From Amaurobius ferox (Eukaryota > Arthropoda > Arachnida > Araneae > Amaurobiidae): a stretch of 64,000 bases of DNA. Shown one piece after another: positions 22,364-34,684 of this stretch. The stretch lies in contig OX578144.1 in NCBI GenBank assembly GCA_951213105.1, positions 83,589,015-83,653,014 on the forward strand, read 5' to 3'. The notes under the pieces were generated by a model. That model was not told where the DNA came from, did not search any database, and was given only the letters and a program-made list of their open reading frames with translations. A program made the translations under genes and the position numbers. The stretch's first letter is position 1; every line of letters starts with the position of its first letter.

Positions 22364-23769
22364 TACACTCATTGCCATAAAAATTTGAGCACCAAGAAGT
22401 AATTATGGGATCGTAACGAAACTTGGCATGAAGGTACGTGCCAGGCAAATATGCAAATGATTAGAAATACAGCGTGATTGCGCATTGTATAATGCCATCA
22501 GAGGGCGTTGTACTTCGTTCTGCCTGGCGCAGTTAAACGGTACGCAGAGGCTTTTTGCCTGTACTTAATGTGTTGCAGAGGGACGCTTTTTCATTACGGA
22601 TGCAGTTGCGCTGCCAAGACAATATGATCAGCTGTTAGAGATTGAGAGGGGAAGGATCATCGTGACGATGAAAGCCAGGTGGTCAGCTCGGCCAGTAGCC
22701 CTCCACTTAGGCCATTCTGACTTTACTGTGAGGAGGTGTTGGGACCAGTGGACGAGAGAAAGAGGTCGCATACACAGCGGCAAGACTCAGGACGCCCTCG
22801 GCCGACCAATAACCGAGAAGACCGTCACATCTCCCTACACGCACGCACAGCGCCAACTGCATCATTGTCCGCCATCCGGACATAGGCAGCACCTTCACTA
22901 CGGGCCCCTGTGTCTGTCCGTATTATCGCGAAGCCCCTCACTGAAGGACATTTGGTATCGCGGCGCCCATTACGTGTGCTGCCAATGACACCCACCGTCG
23001 CCTCCGTTTGGAGTGGTGTTGCACTCGACGGGATTGGACAGCAACCGAATGGAGCCAAGTCGTCTTCAGTGACAAATCGAGATTCAATTTGGACATTGAT
23101 GACAATTGTGTACGTGTGTGGAGACCCCGTGGTGAACGCCTCAATCCTGTCTTCGCTTTACAACGGCACACTGCTCCCACAGTGTGAGGGTATAGGATGC
23201 CGTCGCATACGACATCCGGTCACCTCTATTACTGATCCACGGAACCATGAGAGCCCAGACGTAAGTTCGTGATATCCTTCAGCCTTATCTGTTGCCACTC
23301 ATAGCAGGGCTCCCAAAAGGCATTTTTCAACAGAATAGTGTTCTGCCATACACAGCAAGGGTGTCACAGGAATGCCTCCGCCACATTACCACCCTTCCCT
23401 GGCCTGCCCAATTCCCAGATTTGCCTCCGATCGAGCATGTCTGGGATCACTTGGGACGGCAAGTTGGACAACCCACGAGTTTGGTCGAACTAGAGGCGCG
23501 CTTACAACTGTGGAATGAGATGACGCAGGACACCATATGGGACCTATATACCTCAATGCCCGCCCGTATCGCATCGTGTATCCACGCTAGAGGTGGCCCA
23601 ACAGGCTATTAGAACCTCCATTCATTTGTAGTTTTTCCTGTAATAAATTATCCTTCTGCTTTGATTTTGTAATCACCTACTTATATCAGCGTTGCACTCA
23701 CATATGTAAAAGTTTGTTCGATTCTAACAACTCTTCCTTGGTGCGCAAATGTTTATTGCAATGAGTGTA
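22364..23769 (+). mobile_element. Tc1-family DNA transposon, copy 2, inactive
   Basis: Same family as 10811-12219. The left end is TACACTCATTGCCATAAAAA at 22364 and the matching right end stops at 23769, next to TA. Length is about 1.4 kb. The two copies agree over most of their length but carry different disabling changes, so they are independent insertions of one formerly active family. Confidence 0.9.
22600..23612 (+). pseudogene. Tc1-like DDE transposase remnant, copy 2
   Basis: Readable blocks in order: an N-terminal helix-turn-helix piece (YDQLLEIERGRIIVTM), SARPVALHLGHSDFTVRRCW, the first catalytic region with a VVFSD-like reading near 23060, FQQNSVLPYTARVSQ, LPWPAQFPDLPPIEHVWDH and the C-terminal SMPARIASCIHARGGPTGY with its stop at 23612. 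The second catalytic Asp is replaced by Asn (QQN), and several frameshifts lie upstream. The last 106 codons are open. The second catalytic position to Glu is again 32 residues, as in copy 1. Confidence 0.85.
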
Positions 23770-23984
23770 GTATTATTTATTCTGATCTAAATTAGATAAA
23801 ATCAGAGGTGAATTCAAACCGGTACGCACAATCCAGTACTCAAGTAGAAGTTTCTTAACTTATTTCCAGATATGACTGTATTTAAATTAGAAGAAATTTC
23901 TGATATTGATTATGGGGGGAAGTTTATTAAGAAATTTTATTAAACTCACAAAAATCAAAATTGTGTAAAATAAGGGGTAACTGA
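23770..23984. other. Downstream flank of pseudogene B
   Basis: About 215 bp with no recognised feature; includes a small GGGGGGAAGTTT run at about 23915. Confidence 0.4.
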
Positions 23985-24269
23985 CTACTTCTTTCCTAAC
24001 GTTGCCAGCAGAATTCCGTAAGTCAGAAGAGTACCAACAACAGAGAAGATAAAGGACCGGTCTAAAATGTAAATCTTCCACACAGTGAGATTCATCTTTT
24101 TTCTCAGAATGGCATCCACTGACGGATTGCTTAACTCAGGAAATTTAACGATTATTGAGTTGATATCGTCTTTAGTCTTTTCAGATGCCTCCATGGCAGT
24201 CGATGTTGAAATGCAAATTCCCAGAAGCATCTAAGCAACGCTGAGACTCATTGTCAAGCTGTAAACAGT
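23985..24269 (-). pseudogene. Gr-like receptor pseudogene B, last exon
   Basis: Aligns residue for residue with receptor A exon 2 (7511-7801). An acceptor (TTTTCAG) precedes 24269 and phase 0 is kept. Text runs TVYSLTMSLSVA, a TAG stop at 24233-24231, MLLGICISTSTAMEASEKT, a loop, then MNLTVWKIYILDRSF and GTLLTYGILLATLG. The stop falls inside the sixth membrane segment, where locus A has a leucine-rich stretch. After the stop the frame is intact to the natural end, so the damage may be recent. Exon 1 lies at 24655-25789. Confidence 0.75.
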
Positions 24270-24654
24270 CTGAAAAGGAAAATAATTAAAAACTTTCAAA
24301 AACAATTAGTGGTAATAAGGCATTTGAATTTAACTTACGTATTCGACGAGATTAGCAGTTGTGAAATTTTCATAAGAAAGACATCTTATCATTTATTCCA
24401 ATGTAAATAATATTTCGCATCATTATATTTGTCAATATTTAATCTGACGTAAATCTGTTACTATTTCATTTTCAAATATCGCCGGCAAAGTTAATATGAA
24501 ATTTTACTCATGATTTCAACAAAATCATCAATTTAAAGTATGATTTTTCCATGCACCATTAAGAAAAAGTGCTGTTTAATATTTTTGAAAAACTGTATAG
24601 AAAATAGAAATGAAAACCTGAAACCACTGTATAGAAAGTAGAAAGTGAAAACCT
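24270..24654. other. Intron of pseudogene B
   Basis: About 385 bp, AT-rich. It begins (reverse strand) with GTTTTC after the CAG that ends exon 1, a weakened donor compared with GTAAC[T] in loci C and D. A short duplicated phrase (GTATAGAAA.TAGAAA.TGAAAACCTGAA) is at about 24594-24655. Confidence 0.45.
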
Positions 24655-24956
24655 GAAGCGTGCCCATCATATCCATGGCAAAGAGCCGGTAGTCATGAAA
24701 AAACAGTATCTAACATATTATAACCAAAGAGAGAAAAAATTGTCTTGGATATGATATCCTCCAAAGCTATTCCTACTTCAATAGCTTTTCAAATTGATGT
24801 ATGAGTCTATCCCGTTTCCTCCATTCATTGCATCGCTTGATGTTCAATGACAGCAATATGAACTCGCCTTTCAATATGTAGCTAAATACTACATATATTA
24901 GATTCAATACAGCTGCAACGGCTAAACTTGCAGAAACCCAAAGATAATTACTAATA

Positions 24957-25079
24957 TACAGGGATGATAAAATAAAACTGGCCCGGAAATGTCTCCTAAT
25001 GATCTCCTTGCTGTTAAGATTACGTTTTCACGAAATTCCGAAAAAAAATGTCCGGGCCAGTTTTATTTTATACCCTGTA
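24957..25079 (+). mobile_element. Mini Tc1/mariner-type MITE, copy 1
   Basis: 123 bp with terminal inverted repeats TACAGGG(A)T-ATAAAATAAAACTGGCCCGG at each end and TA at the borders. The interior reads ATCTCCTTGCTGTTAAGATT. It has no coding capacity. Together with the inverted copy at 25088-25212 it interrupts the membrane-segment block of pseudogene B. Confidence 0.8.
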
Positions 25080-25087
25080 TTTATATA

Positions 25088-25212
25088 TACATGGTTGCCA
25101 AGATAAAACTGGCCCTGAAAAGTTTTTTCGGAATTTCGTGAAAACGTAATCTAAACAGCAAGGAGATCATTAGAAGACGTTTCCGGGCCAGTTTTATTTT
25201 ATCAACCCCGTA
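25088..25212 (-). mobile_element. Mini Tc1/mariner-type MITE, copy 2, inverted
   Basis: 125 bp, the same family as copy 1 but in opposite orientation and only 8 bp away. Its ends read ATAAAACTGGCCCTG and CCGGGCCAGTTTTATTTTAT. The pair forms a palindrome of about 255 bp with each arm itself ending in inverted repeats. Confidence 0.8.
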
Positions 25213-25789
25213 TAAGAGTACATAGGTGTATCCTTTGCCAAAGGTAGCTCCAAAAAAATGTACTCAAGATTTTCATGGGTCAAGCTTTTCAAGAAAGTGA
25301 CTGATGATAATGCGTTCATGGCAAGAATAAACACAGTAACAATCCATAATACCATTTTTATTCTTTTGGGATACAGCTGCTTAATGCAGCGAAAATCACT
25401 AAATGGCTGTGCTATGTCTATAAACTTAATACGATTTCTCAAAATATGGATCATATTCACAAAATATAGTCCTTTTTGAATTAAATAAGTTATAAAATAT
25501 TTAATATCAGACACGGTGAAACAAGAGGCAAATCGATACGTATGTAACGAGTTGGTATATCCAAATAATAACCAAAGTATAAAGTAAAATCTCTTAGCTT
25601 CGTACTTTTAACTTCGTACTTAACTACGTACTTAACTTCGTACTTCGTGATATCTCGTAACTTCGTACCTTTTAAGTTTTTGTACGCAGTGCATGCATTT
25701 AATCCTAAAAAATCCAGAAGCACCAAACTGCATTCAACTATCACATTATTATATTCATTGCTGTCATTGCTTTCTTTGTGTTCCATCAT

Positions 25790-26383
25790 GCAGCCTTTGT
25801 GTACAAACCAGAACGTTCGATTTCATGTTTATCGCTATATTATTTGTATCGTAAATTTATACAAGAAAACAATATTTAATAACTAAGAGTATTAAGCAGC
25901 AATTATATTCACTTGGTTATGAGCAATGAATATATGTGTAACACTGTATATAATCACATTTAGCGTCTCATATAAAAATAATTTTAAAGTATTTTAAATT
26001 CATCTAGCGTAAAATTACCTATGCTTTAGTCACTGGTACTTACTCACTAGTAGTTCAGTCACTGGTACTTCAGTCACCAGTAATTCAGTCACTGGTCCTT
26101 AAAAAATTATTCGAAAGCAAGTTATTGATCTTAATTTTCAATATAGATAAATTTAAAAGAATTAAATAGTAAATTAATAAAGTAATATTTTACTGGTAAC
26201 TTATGTATCTCCTACAAAATCTGTTCTTAAACAAACACTTTTTCGGCAATCCGTCTGCAGGCATATCTAATAAATATTACTTATGAATGAATGCATTTAT
26301 ATAACTACATCAAAAACTGAAAACAGGAAAACCCACTTAAATAAAAAGTAGTTTCAATAATATGAAGGACTAATGGTTAAACA
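25790..26383. other. 5' flank of pseudogene B
   Basis: AT-rich. A small minisatellite at about 26030-26100 repeats TTCAGTCACTGGTAC-type units of 16 bp four to five times. No gene. Confidence 0.45.
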
Positions 26384-26520
26384 TTTTATAATAGCTTATT
26401 TGTTCTAGACTCTAATGCTATCCGATTAATGTACGAATAGTAAATAAGCAATATATGAAGAGGAAGCTTTCAGTTTGTAAATTATTAAATAACTCGTTAT
26501 TGCTTTGTTGTTATGGCAAT
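26384..26520 (-). promoter_or_regulatory. X-box-like motif and TATA-like sequence of locus B
   Basis: GTTGTTATGGCAAT at 26507-26520 matches 13 of 14 positions of the X-box consensus. A TATA-like TTTTATAAT at 26384-26392 lies 115 bp downstream on the minus strand. The surrounding text (TGCTTTGTTGT.ATGG, and 'attata..atgtt..cca') is shared with the locus C flank at 39610-39745, so the two promoters are homologous. Confidence 0.4.
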
Positions 26521-26839
26521 TCCTTGTTTATATGCATTTTCTGCATGACTATCGTAATAGAACATTTAAAAGATTTAAATAATTATATATATAAGTCTAC
26601 TGTGTTACATTTCCTTTATTAAAAAAGAAAACAAAAAAAATATGATGTGGGCAGAACATATCTTTTCCTGCAGCTTCAAATTAAATTTCTCTTTCCTTCA
26701 TTCATAATTCGTTAAACTGAGTATAAAACAAGTTGCAGACAATTGATACATTTGAACATGTAGTCTTTTATTTTAGAATTTGATAATTTTTACAAAAAAA
26801 TCAGGGGTTTTTCTCCAATTCGCACCTAAATCTAACCAG
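26521..26839. other. Intergenic, with a degenerate R1 end
   Basis: TATGATGTGGGCAGAACATA at about 26640 is a minus-orientation fragment of the R1 end. No gene. Confidence 0.4.

Positions 26840-26932
<93 letters not shown>
26840..26932. repeat. (TA)n microsatellite, left
   Basis: About 46 uninterrupted TA units. It directly abuts the left end of the Tc1-type element at 26933. Confidence 0.95.
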
Positions 26933-28602
<1,670 letters not shown>

Positions 28603-29029
28603 ACGAAAGTCAGCAGATGAAGAAAACGAAAGCATACATAAGTATGAAAAAGGCTTAACGTAGATGGCGCAATGCTGCACAAGTACGTAAAGCAGCTATA
28701 GCAAATAAAATTATCCGGTTATAGCATGCTATTACACCCAGGTAACACTCCCGGTACCAAATACTTTGCCGAAACTTGACTTCCGAAATGGTGTCGAGCA
28801 CAAGACACTGACCGTGGAAGTGAGTACAAAACTCAAGTATCGAAGAAAAATCCGAAGTACAAAGCCGAAGGAAAAAACCATAATGAAAAAGGCCAAGAGT
28901 CGTTTACAAGGAGAGTGCAAACTATATATAGCATTATACTACCACTAGGGTGCGCTATCAGTTAGTTCCGTGTAGGGGAATCTCACAGTTATCATTTCGA
29001 AAATCGATAACATCACAGGTGTGTACAAG
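28603..29029 (-). other. Probable 3' untranslated part of the Penelope-like element
   Basis: Noncoding sequence between the end of the readable polymerase (about 29030) and the (TA)n tract. It is more GC-rich than the flanks. Open frames in both directions at 28732-28948 have no known motif. I assign it to the element by position only. Confidence 0.35.
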
Positions 29030-31460
29030 TTATATCCTTAAAGTAAGCGTTTCTTACATCGTTGTATACTGTATTATAATAATGTCTAAGGAAATTTGCA
29101 GGATAATGTTTCTTGATCGCCTCTTGCATTATTCTTCTGTCATTTGTAGTTCGATCTTATTTGAAAGTATGGATTCTTTTATTACGTTTTAGATGATTTA
29201 CAATAATATTCCGTAATATATTTTTACTCAAATTTGAGTGCCAATCGATAACGTGGTTGATGCTGGTCTTGAAAGCATTTCTCTTGTCGTATAAAATGGT
29301 ATATAAACAATTGTTTTTATCGTAAAGGATGCTAATATCCAGGAAATCAATTTGATTGTTATTTTCCATGTGTTTTTCTATGAGTTCCAAGTTATCTGGG
29401 TAGAAACTAAAGTCAAAGTCAGGCATTTGTTCGTATTGGCCCACAAGAATATCATCCACAAAACGAAAATACGGTATTTCATTTAATATGTAATTGCCTT
29501 CCTCGTATTTATTCAGGTATATGTCTGCAAGGATTGAGGAGCATCCTCCCCCATTGGAATGCCTTTGACTTGCTGGTAATAGTCAGTACCATTAAAAAGT
29601 ATATTTTCGAACAGAACAATCCTGATCAGGGCTTTATATTTACTTAATATAATATATTCATGTAATTCATAAATCTCATAAATCTCCAATAAAATAATAA
29701 GAAGATCATCAAGATCTATATTATTAAAAAGATCTTTAAAATCGTAATTGCGGAATTTCAAACGATCAGGGAAGAATTTGAATTTTTTTAGTACTTCATA
29801 ACTATTGCTTACGATAATGGTACATTTATGCTTGATTTTTGTCATTACATGTTTCAGCAGGGCTAATAGCTTAGAATTAGCTATAGTTAGATAAGTCTTG
29901 AAACCGACCGTTACGGGACGGAATTTTAATGGGGTTTTATGGAGCTTCGGAATCAGGATGAGGTAAGGAAATTTCACTTGTCTTAAATCATAATCAATCC
30001 GTTTATATAAGGCCTTTATTTTATTTTCTATAGGACGGCCTGTAAGGTGTAATTTAGTATACATAAGTTCATCTTCATAATGATTACTTAGAACTTCCAC
30101 ATAATATTTGATACAAGTAAGTGTATAGTTAGAAACGACTTTGTCGGTATAAGTTATTACATAACTGTTGCAATATTTATTCAAAATGTCTTCTTTGAAC
30201 ATGCTTTGATTTTTGTCATTACGTTGATTTCTATCAATACGTAAGTCATGATAGTGAAAATTGAATAACTCCGCAATATTAAATTTCCATTCTTCAAATG
30301 CGTCCATAATGGTACACTATATTTCACGGCCATCCTATATATAAAATCTTTAAGATCCTTCTGGAAATTGTTCACTACATTTGAAAATTCTTGAATACGG
30401 AATTTTGTTCCAAGTTGCAAAATAGACTTTAGGTTGATATCTTGGATGAAATTTAAGTCCCCTGTTATGATGTGTCCATGATGATGATAGGTAAACACGC
30501 TGTTTTCGTAATTACATTCACTGGACTTGTACTTTTCTATATTTTGCCCAATTTGATTGTAGTTGAAAATTTTCCGACCATTCGTCTTAACAAATCTGTA
30601 AGCCAATTTAATTTCGATGTTAGGTATGGGCATAAGGTGAGACATGTCTTTCAAGCATACTTTAAGAGGTATTTGATCATAACTTTTGTTTCTGAATGTT
30701 GTAACAAAATATTCTTTATTTGCCTGCTTTTTTTCTTGCGTAGTCAAGTCAATATTGAGCAATTTTGCTTTTAATTTGAACGTGTCCAGAAGTACTGCAT
30801 AATTAGTAATTGCTACATCTTTGTTGACAATTGGATCGGTAATAAATGGGTATGCATATATTATTTTCCATATACGTTTTATATAACGTTTTGGGATTCC
30901 AAAAATGATATTTTTATCCAGCTGTTTTTACTGTCCGTAAAGGTTTTAAGTTTCTCAATGAAATTTTCGACACGTTTTAACGCATCGTTAAAAGACACTT
31001 TATTTTTGCGCCCACCCCTTGACCATCTTGCAATCCGCTTTGTCGGTATATCTTGCATTACAGATGGTTGATGTACGTTATTACAGTATTCAAAATTATG
31101 GGTATTATTGAAATTTATTGAATTGAGTCCGTAAGGATATGCCGTTCCGTATTGTTTGATGTGCAAGTTTTCCCACCAAATTCTTTCATAACAATTTTGG
31201 CACGATGTCAATAATATGAATCATTATATCATCAAAACTATGAAAATTAAAATACCGTAATTCGATATTAGTAACCGGTGCGTCTTGTTTTCTTGTCTTA
31301 CTAATTTGACTACGATGAAGATTGATACGCAGATGTAGGCAATTCTTCGTTTGTCCTATATACTTAATATTGCAGGTCCTGCATTTGTCCGGGGTCTGCC
31401 ACTGGACATAATTTGCATCGTTTAGACGTGCATCTACTGTATTTGAAATTCCTGATGTTC

Positions 31461-31465
<5 letters not shown>
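29030..31465 (-). pseudogene. Penelope-like retroelement with N-terminal GIY-YIG endonuclease
   Basis: Order on the minus strand: a zinc-finger-like CRTC then IKYIGQTKNCLHLRINLHRS (GIY-YIG nuclease core, 31380-31300); FHSFDDIMIHIIDI; ENLHIKQYGTAYPYGLNSI; a linker with ARWSRGGRKNK; the block HHGHIITGDLNF (about 30470); then reverse transcriptase motifs LIPKLHKTPLKFRPVTVG, FRNYDFKDLFNNIDLDDLL, QQVKGIPMG, a frameshift, then SSILADIYLNKY, YFRFVDD (catalytic Asp pair at 29451-29456) and the thumb with TTNDRRIMQEAIKKHYP. Several frameshifts and stops make it inactive. Having the nuclease before the polymerase is the permuted (Naiad/Chlamys-type) layout; classical Penelope elements carry it at the C-terminus. 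It is truncated at its 5' side by the (TA)n tract at 31465. Confidence 0.8.

Positions 31466-31530
<65 letters not shown>
31465..31530. repeat. (TA)n microsatellite, right
   Basis: About 33 TA units, directly against the 5' edge of the Penelope-like element. The tract reads as YIYIYI in the minus frame that leads into the element, but is not coding in origin. Confidence 0.95.
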
Positions 31531-31533
<3 letters not shown>

Positions 31534-31911
31534 TTTAAATTCCAAAATTGGGTTAAAATCATGAGTAGAATTTAATTATGACAGTTTTATTATGGTAAGC
31601 TTATGACAGTTCCTGTGGGTAGAATCTCTCGAATTTAAAAATATTCTATCTATTTCTAGATTTTCCAGTATCAAAGCCGGATATAAAATTTCGTGAAAAT
31701 CCATCAATATTTGTGGCTTTTATCGTATGCACTAAAAATCGATCACAGACATACAGACTAACAGACGGACATCACTCCGAAAGTAGTCAAAACGTGGTCA
31801 GGAGGGGCTAAAATATATATTGACATCAAAATGTCGAATTCGAAAAATTTCATACTCTATACTATATTGCGTAGTGTGAAAAAGTAAAAATGTGCATTTC
31901 ATTTAATTTGC
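31531..31911. other. Noncoding sequence beyond the Penelope-like element
   Basis: Contains a short (CAGACAGA)-like patch (about 31745-31775) and text such as ATATATATTGACATCAAAATG. It resembles a dispersed repeat, but no second copy was identified in the window. Confidence 0.3.
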
Positions 31912-32054
31912 ATAACGATTCATCTTCGCAATCTGTTTTTTTCATATTATTTCTTAAACTGAAATAGCAACTCCGACATTTTATAACGATTCATCTTCGC
32001 AATCTGTTTTTTTCATATTATTTCTTAAACTGAAATAGCAACTCCGACATTTTA
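31912..32054. repeat. Perfect two-copy tandem duplication, 71-bp unit
   Basis: ATAACGATTCATCTTCGCAA starts at 31912 and again at 31983. Both copies run on identically through CTGAAATAGCAACTCCGACA. No differences were seen, so the event is recent or the stretch is an assembly artefact. Confidence 0.85.
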
Positions 32055-33560
32055 TGAAATCAAACGATTTGTCAAATCGTAATTAAGCTGAATATAATTT
32101 TTCTACAATTCTTACCATAGAAACTTGAAATGTACAAGGATAAACATTCGATTTCATATTTAAGATTGTGAAATGGGAGTGACCTGTAGAATAATTACTT
32201 ACATATTCAATAATCTGCCCTATATTTGCCTGTTTATCCGAATTTTCAGTCTTATTACAGACAAATAACCCTATCTGTATAGAACATTAAAATGTATTTC
32301 AGAAAATGTCTTGAAAAATTTATTTTAAATTATTTACTAACATAGTATAATTTATTGCTAATCAATATAGAAAAGCTCAAAGCTATTTATACTTAAGTTA
32401 CTAAATATTATTAAATATTTTACAGCATAATCTGAAATATAGTGATCATTTCTATTAATTACTTCTTGAATCCGCTACGACATGGAATCAATCGAGCTGC
32501 AGATTAATGCATTTAGAAAAAACATGTTGATAAAAATTAGATTGGCTGAACGATTTATTGGTTGCTACGATGAAAATCGGCCTTTACGCTTGAATCTGTT
32601 CCTAAGATTTATGAATGAAATTTAAAATTTAAATTATTTTATCTAGAAAATCTTGTATTAAATATTATATGTGGAGTAATATAAGAGAAATTAATATGTC
32701 CCGTATAGGTTTAACAAAAAAAAACTGTATCAAAATGAGTTATAAAATATTCTCAAAATTTCTAAAATTTATTATTCTCATAATATAATTCTGAGTGATA
32801 AACAATTTAATATTCAGGTAGATGATTTCTATTAAAATTCATCAAGTTTTAAAATTTTAATCAAATTTTGCGCGTTCTATTTTTAATATTATACTAATTT
32901 ATCAAACAGAAAGGGCAAGCTAATTTACACATTTTTTCCTGCTGTTTCGTTATTCATCATAAATGATTAAAATTATATTTCAAATTCTACTTATTCATCC
33001 TGTATTTGACGCCTTTATCGTTTAATGAGCAAAATAAATAACTTTTAAAAACTTCAAGAAGTACTTTAAGAAAACTTTTGTGATTTCGCAGCTTAATTTT
33101 CACGACGAGATTATATTATGGTAAAACTTTATTTTAGATTAAAATTTCAGAAAATTATCAATTCCATTCAGAGAAACTTTTCTTGTAAGTTTATTTAACT
33201 TTCAATTTGTTCAGTACACATTAAACATTTTAGTATACAGACGCTACAACCACGTCTGATTATTCGCTTAATAAAGTCTCAAAGATCTGAACTGTGCATT
33301 CCATTTTATTTTGAAAATTTTTCTTCTCAAATGATTCAAATCAATATTGAATACCCCCCCCCTACACACACACACACGAGGTATACATGTAGGTATAGTA
33401 GGCATTATTCCAAGCTAAATAACACTTTTTGTTTGTTTGTACGACCCAAACGGCGTAAGTAAAAAGCGCTGGGCGGAAACTGTTCTGACCAACTGTATAA
33501 CAGCAATACTTTAAACACTTCAGAGAATATGCAGAATCCACCTCGACAATAAGAACTTGC
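32055..33560. other. AT-rich intergenic stretch
   Basis: No gene, element or second exon of receptor C found in about 1.5 kb. A (CA)n patch with a preceding C run lies at 33353-33377. Confidence 0.4.
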
Positions 33561-33566
33561 AATTTC

Positions 33567-33772
33567 GTTCCAGTACCTCAACGGTAGAGCCTCAGCTGTC
33601 CAGTTCGAAGTTCCAGGGTTCGATTCCCGGTTGGAGCAACAAGGTTCTTATACCGACGGATGTATTGTAATTCTTGGCCTCTATTCCAAATCTTCATCTG
33701 TCAGTTAGGTTAGTACATCGCTTGTAATCCTCTGAATAATATGTCTCTCGGAGAAAAGTAAATAAATAAAAG
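33567..33772 (+). mobile_element. tRNA-derived SINE-like element
   Basis: The first 71 bases fold partly as a tRNA: acceptor strands GTTCCAG (33567-33573) and TTGGAGC (33631-33637) pair with two G-U pairs. The T arm has the box B text GGTTCGATTCC and the D arm has GGTAGAGC. The anticodon stem is decayed (loop TGTCCAG). About 120 bp of unrelated body follows, then an AAATAAATAAAA tail at 33761-33772. This is the layout of a tRNA-derived SINE rather than a working tRNA gene. Confidence 0.55.
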
Positions 33773-34070
33773 CAAAATTCTATCGATCTATCACTATCAA
33801 TGTTATATACATGATCCCATGCTATCCTCATTTCAGCGTGTGGAAAGCAATTAAAAGGCAAACATCATCAATAACATTGTGGGGTAAGTACATCGGAGGT
33901 TAGCTGCATTCCGTATAGTCTTCTCAGCTCCAGCTACTCTGATTACCATTTTCAAGAACGATTAGATATTTGCAATAAGCCATTAAATTCAATAAGGTAA
34001 TAAACATAACATATTTGAAAAATCTACATTCAACCACAACAGAAAAGCCACCTATATCTCCAGAGGTATA
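33773..34070. other. Intergenic stretch
   Basis: About 300 bp with no recognised gene or repeat. Confidence 0.35.
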
Positions 34071-34383
34071 CAATATTTTCTTTCTACTTCTTCGACCCAG
34101 ACCGTCCGACCTACCAGAAAGGTGGAAGGTATCTGTTTGGACGGCCGGGAAGTGCCACCCAATTTAGACTGGAACCCAGTGGGGGAGGCATCCACAGGGA
34201 CCGTACCCTCCTTCCCCTACCACCAACCTCTCGGAAGGACTTACGGACCCACATGTTTAACGTGATCGTACTCCGCGTGAACACGGCGGCAGTTTGGGCA
34301 GCGGCGGGAATCGAACCCGGGCCTACCGAGTGCAACTCCCGCGCGCTAACCACAGGGCTACCGCGCCCCCAATATTTTCTTTC
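34071..34383 (-). mobile_element. tRNA-derived SINE (family B), copy 1, with target duplication
   Basis: The minus strand opens with GGGGCGCGGTAGCCC, then GTGGTTAGCGCGC (box A region) and CCGGGTTCGATTCCC (box B), followed by a body of about 200 bp ending near GGTCTGGGTCGAAG. It is flanked by perfect 14-bp direct repeats CAATATTTTCTTTC at 34071-34084 and 34370-34383, evidence of insertion by target-primed reverse transcription. The 62- to 80-codon open frames in it are incidental. Confidence 0.85.
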
Positions 34384-34684
34384 GAAATCTTGTCCTCAAT
34401 GCCGTTCAACATACATCACCAATTCATTTGTAGTCAAATAGAAACAGCTTGTCAGAATATAACAGCAGCTGAGCAAAAATGAAATAATAACATTGTAACT
34501 CTTCATAGATATTGATGGCGGTCGCTTTGCTCAGTTGTATAAAGAATACTTCTGTGCAATGAAAATGTAAATCTAAAATTGTTTTTGTGGCGCTGAAATA
34601 TAGAGCTGTCCATGACGTATTTTGAAATTCAATTTGGGAGAGTTTCAGTTTTAAATATCAATCTCAAGAGATCCAATTAGAAGT
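34384..34684. other. Intergenic stretch
   Basis: About 300 bp, no recognised feature. Confidence 0.35.

Larger units (their letters stand above)
24655..25789 (-). pseudogene. Gr-like receptor pseudogene B, first exon
   Basis: The reverse strand carries the family blocks in order. N-terminal VIVECSLVLLDFLGLNACTA is followed by a short tandem expansion of AAGTACGAAGTTA-type units (25600-25665) that inserts charged repeats where the others have TKLR.IT. After a frame break come SDIKYFITYLIQKGLYF, LRNRIKFIDIAQPFSDFRCI and VLWIVTVFILAMNALSSVTF. Two inverted MITEs interrupt it (24957-25212). Then YLWVSASLAVAAVLNLIYVV, ILKGEFILLS, NIKRCNEWRK, two more frameshifts, AIEVGIALEDII and LFFHDYRLFAMDMMGTLQ. 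Closest to locus C (shared LHSKRIK/LYPKRIK and ASVTFLKSLTHE). Clearly non-functional. Confidence 0.8.

Noticed and set aside
33567..33637. Functional tRNA gene
   Set aside because: Anticodon stem does not pair, position 33 is not T, and a SINE-type body and tail follow.
34111..34482. Open frames on both strands across the SINE copies (also 36018-36260)
   Set aside because: They lie in tRNA-derived SINE sequence and are shared by both copies because the element is repeated.
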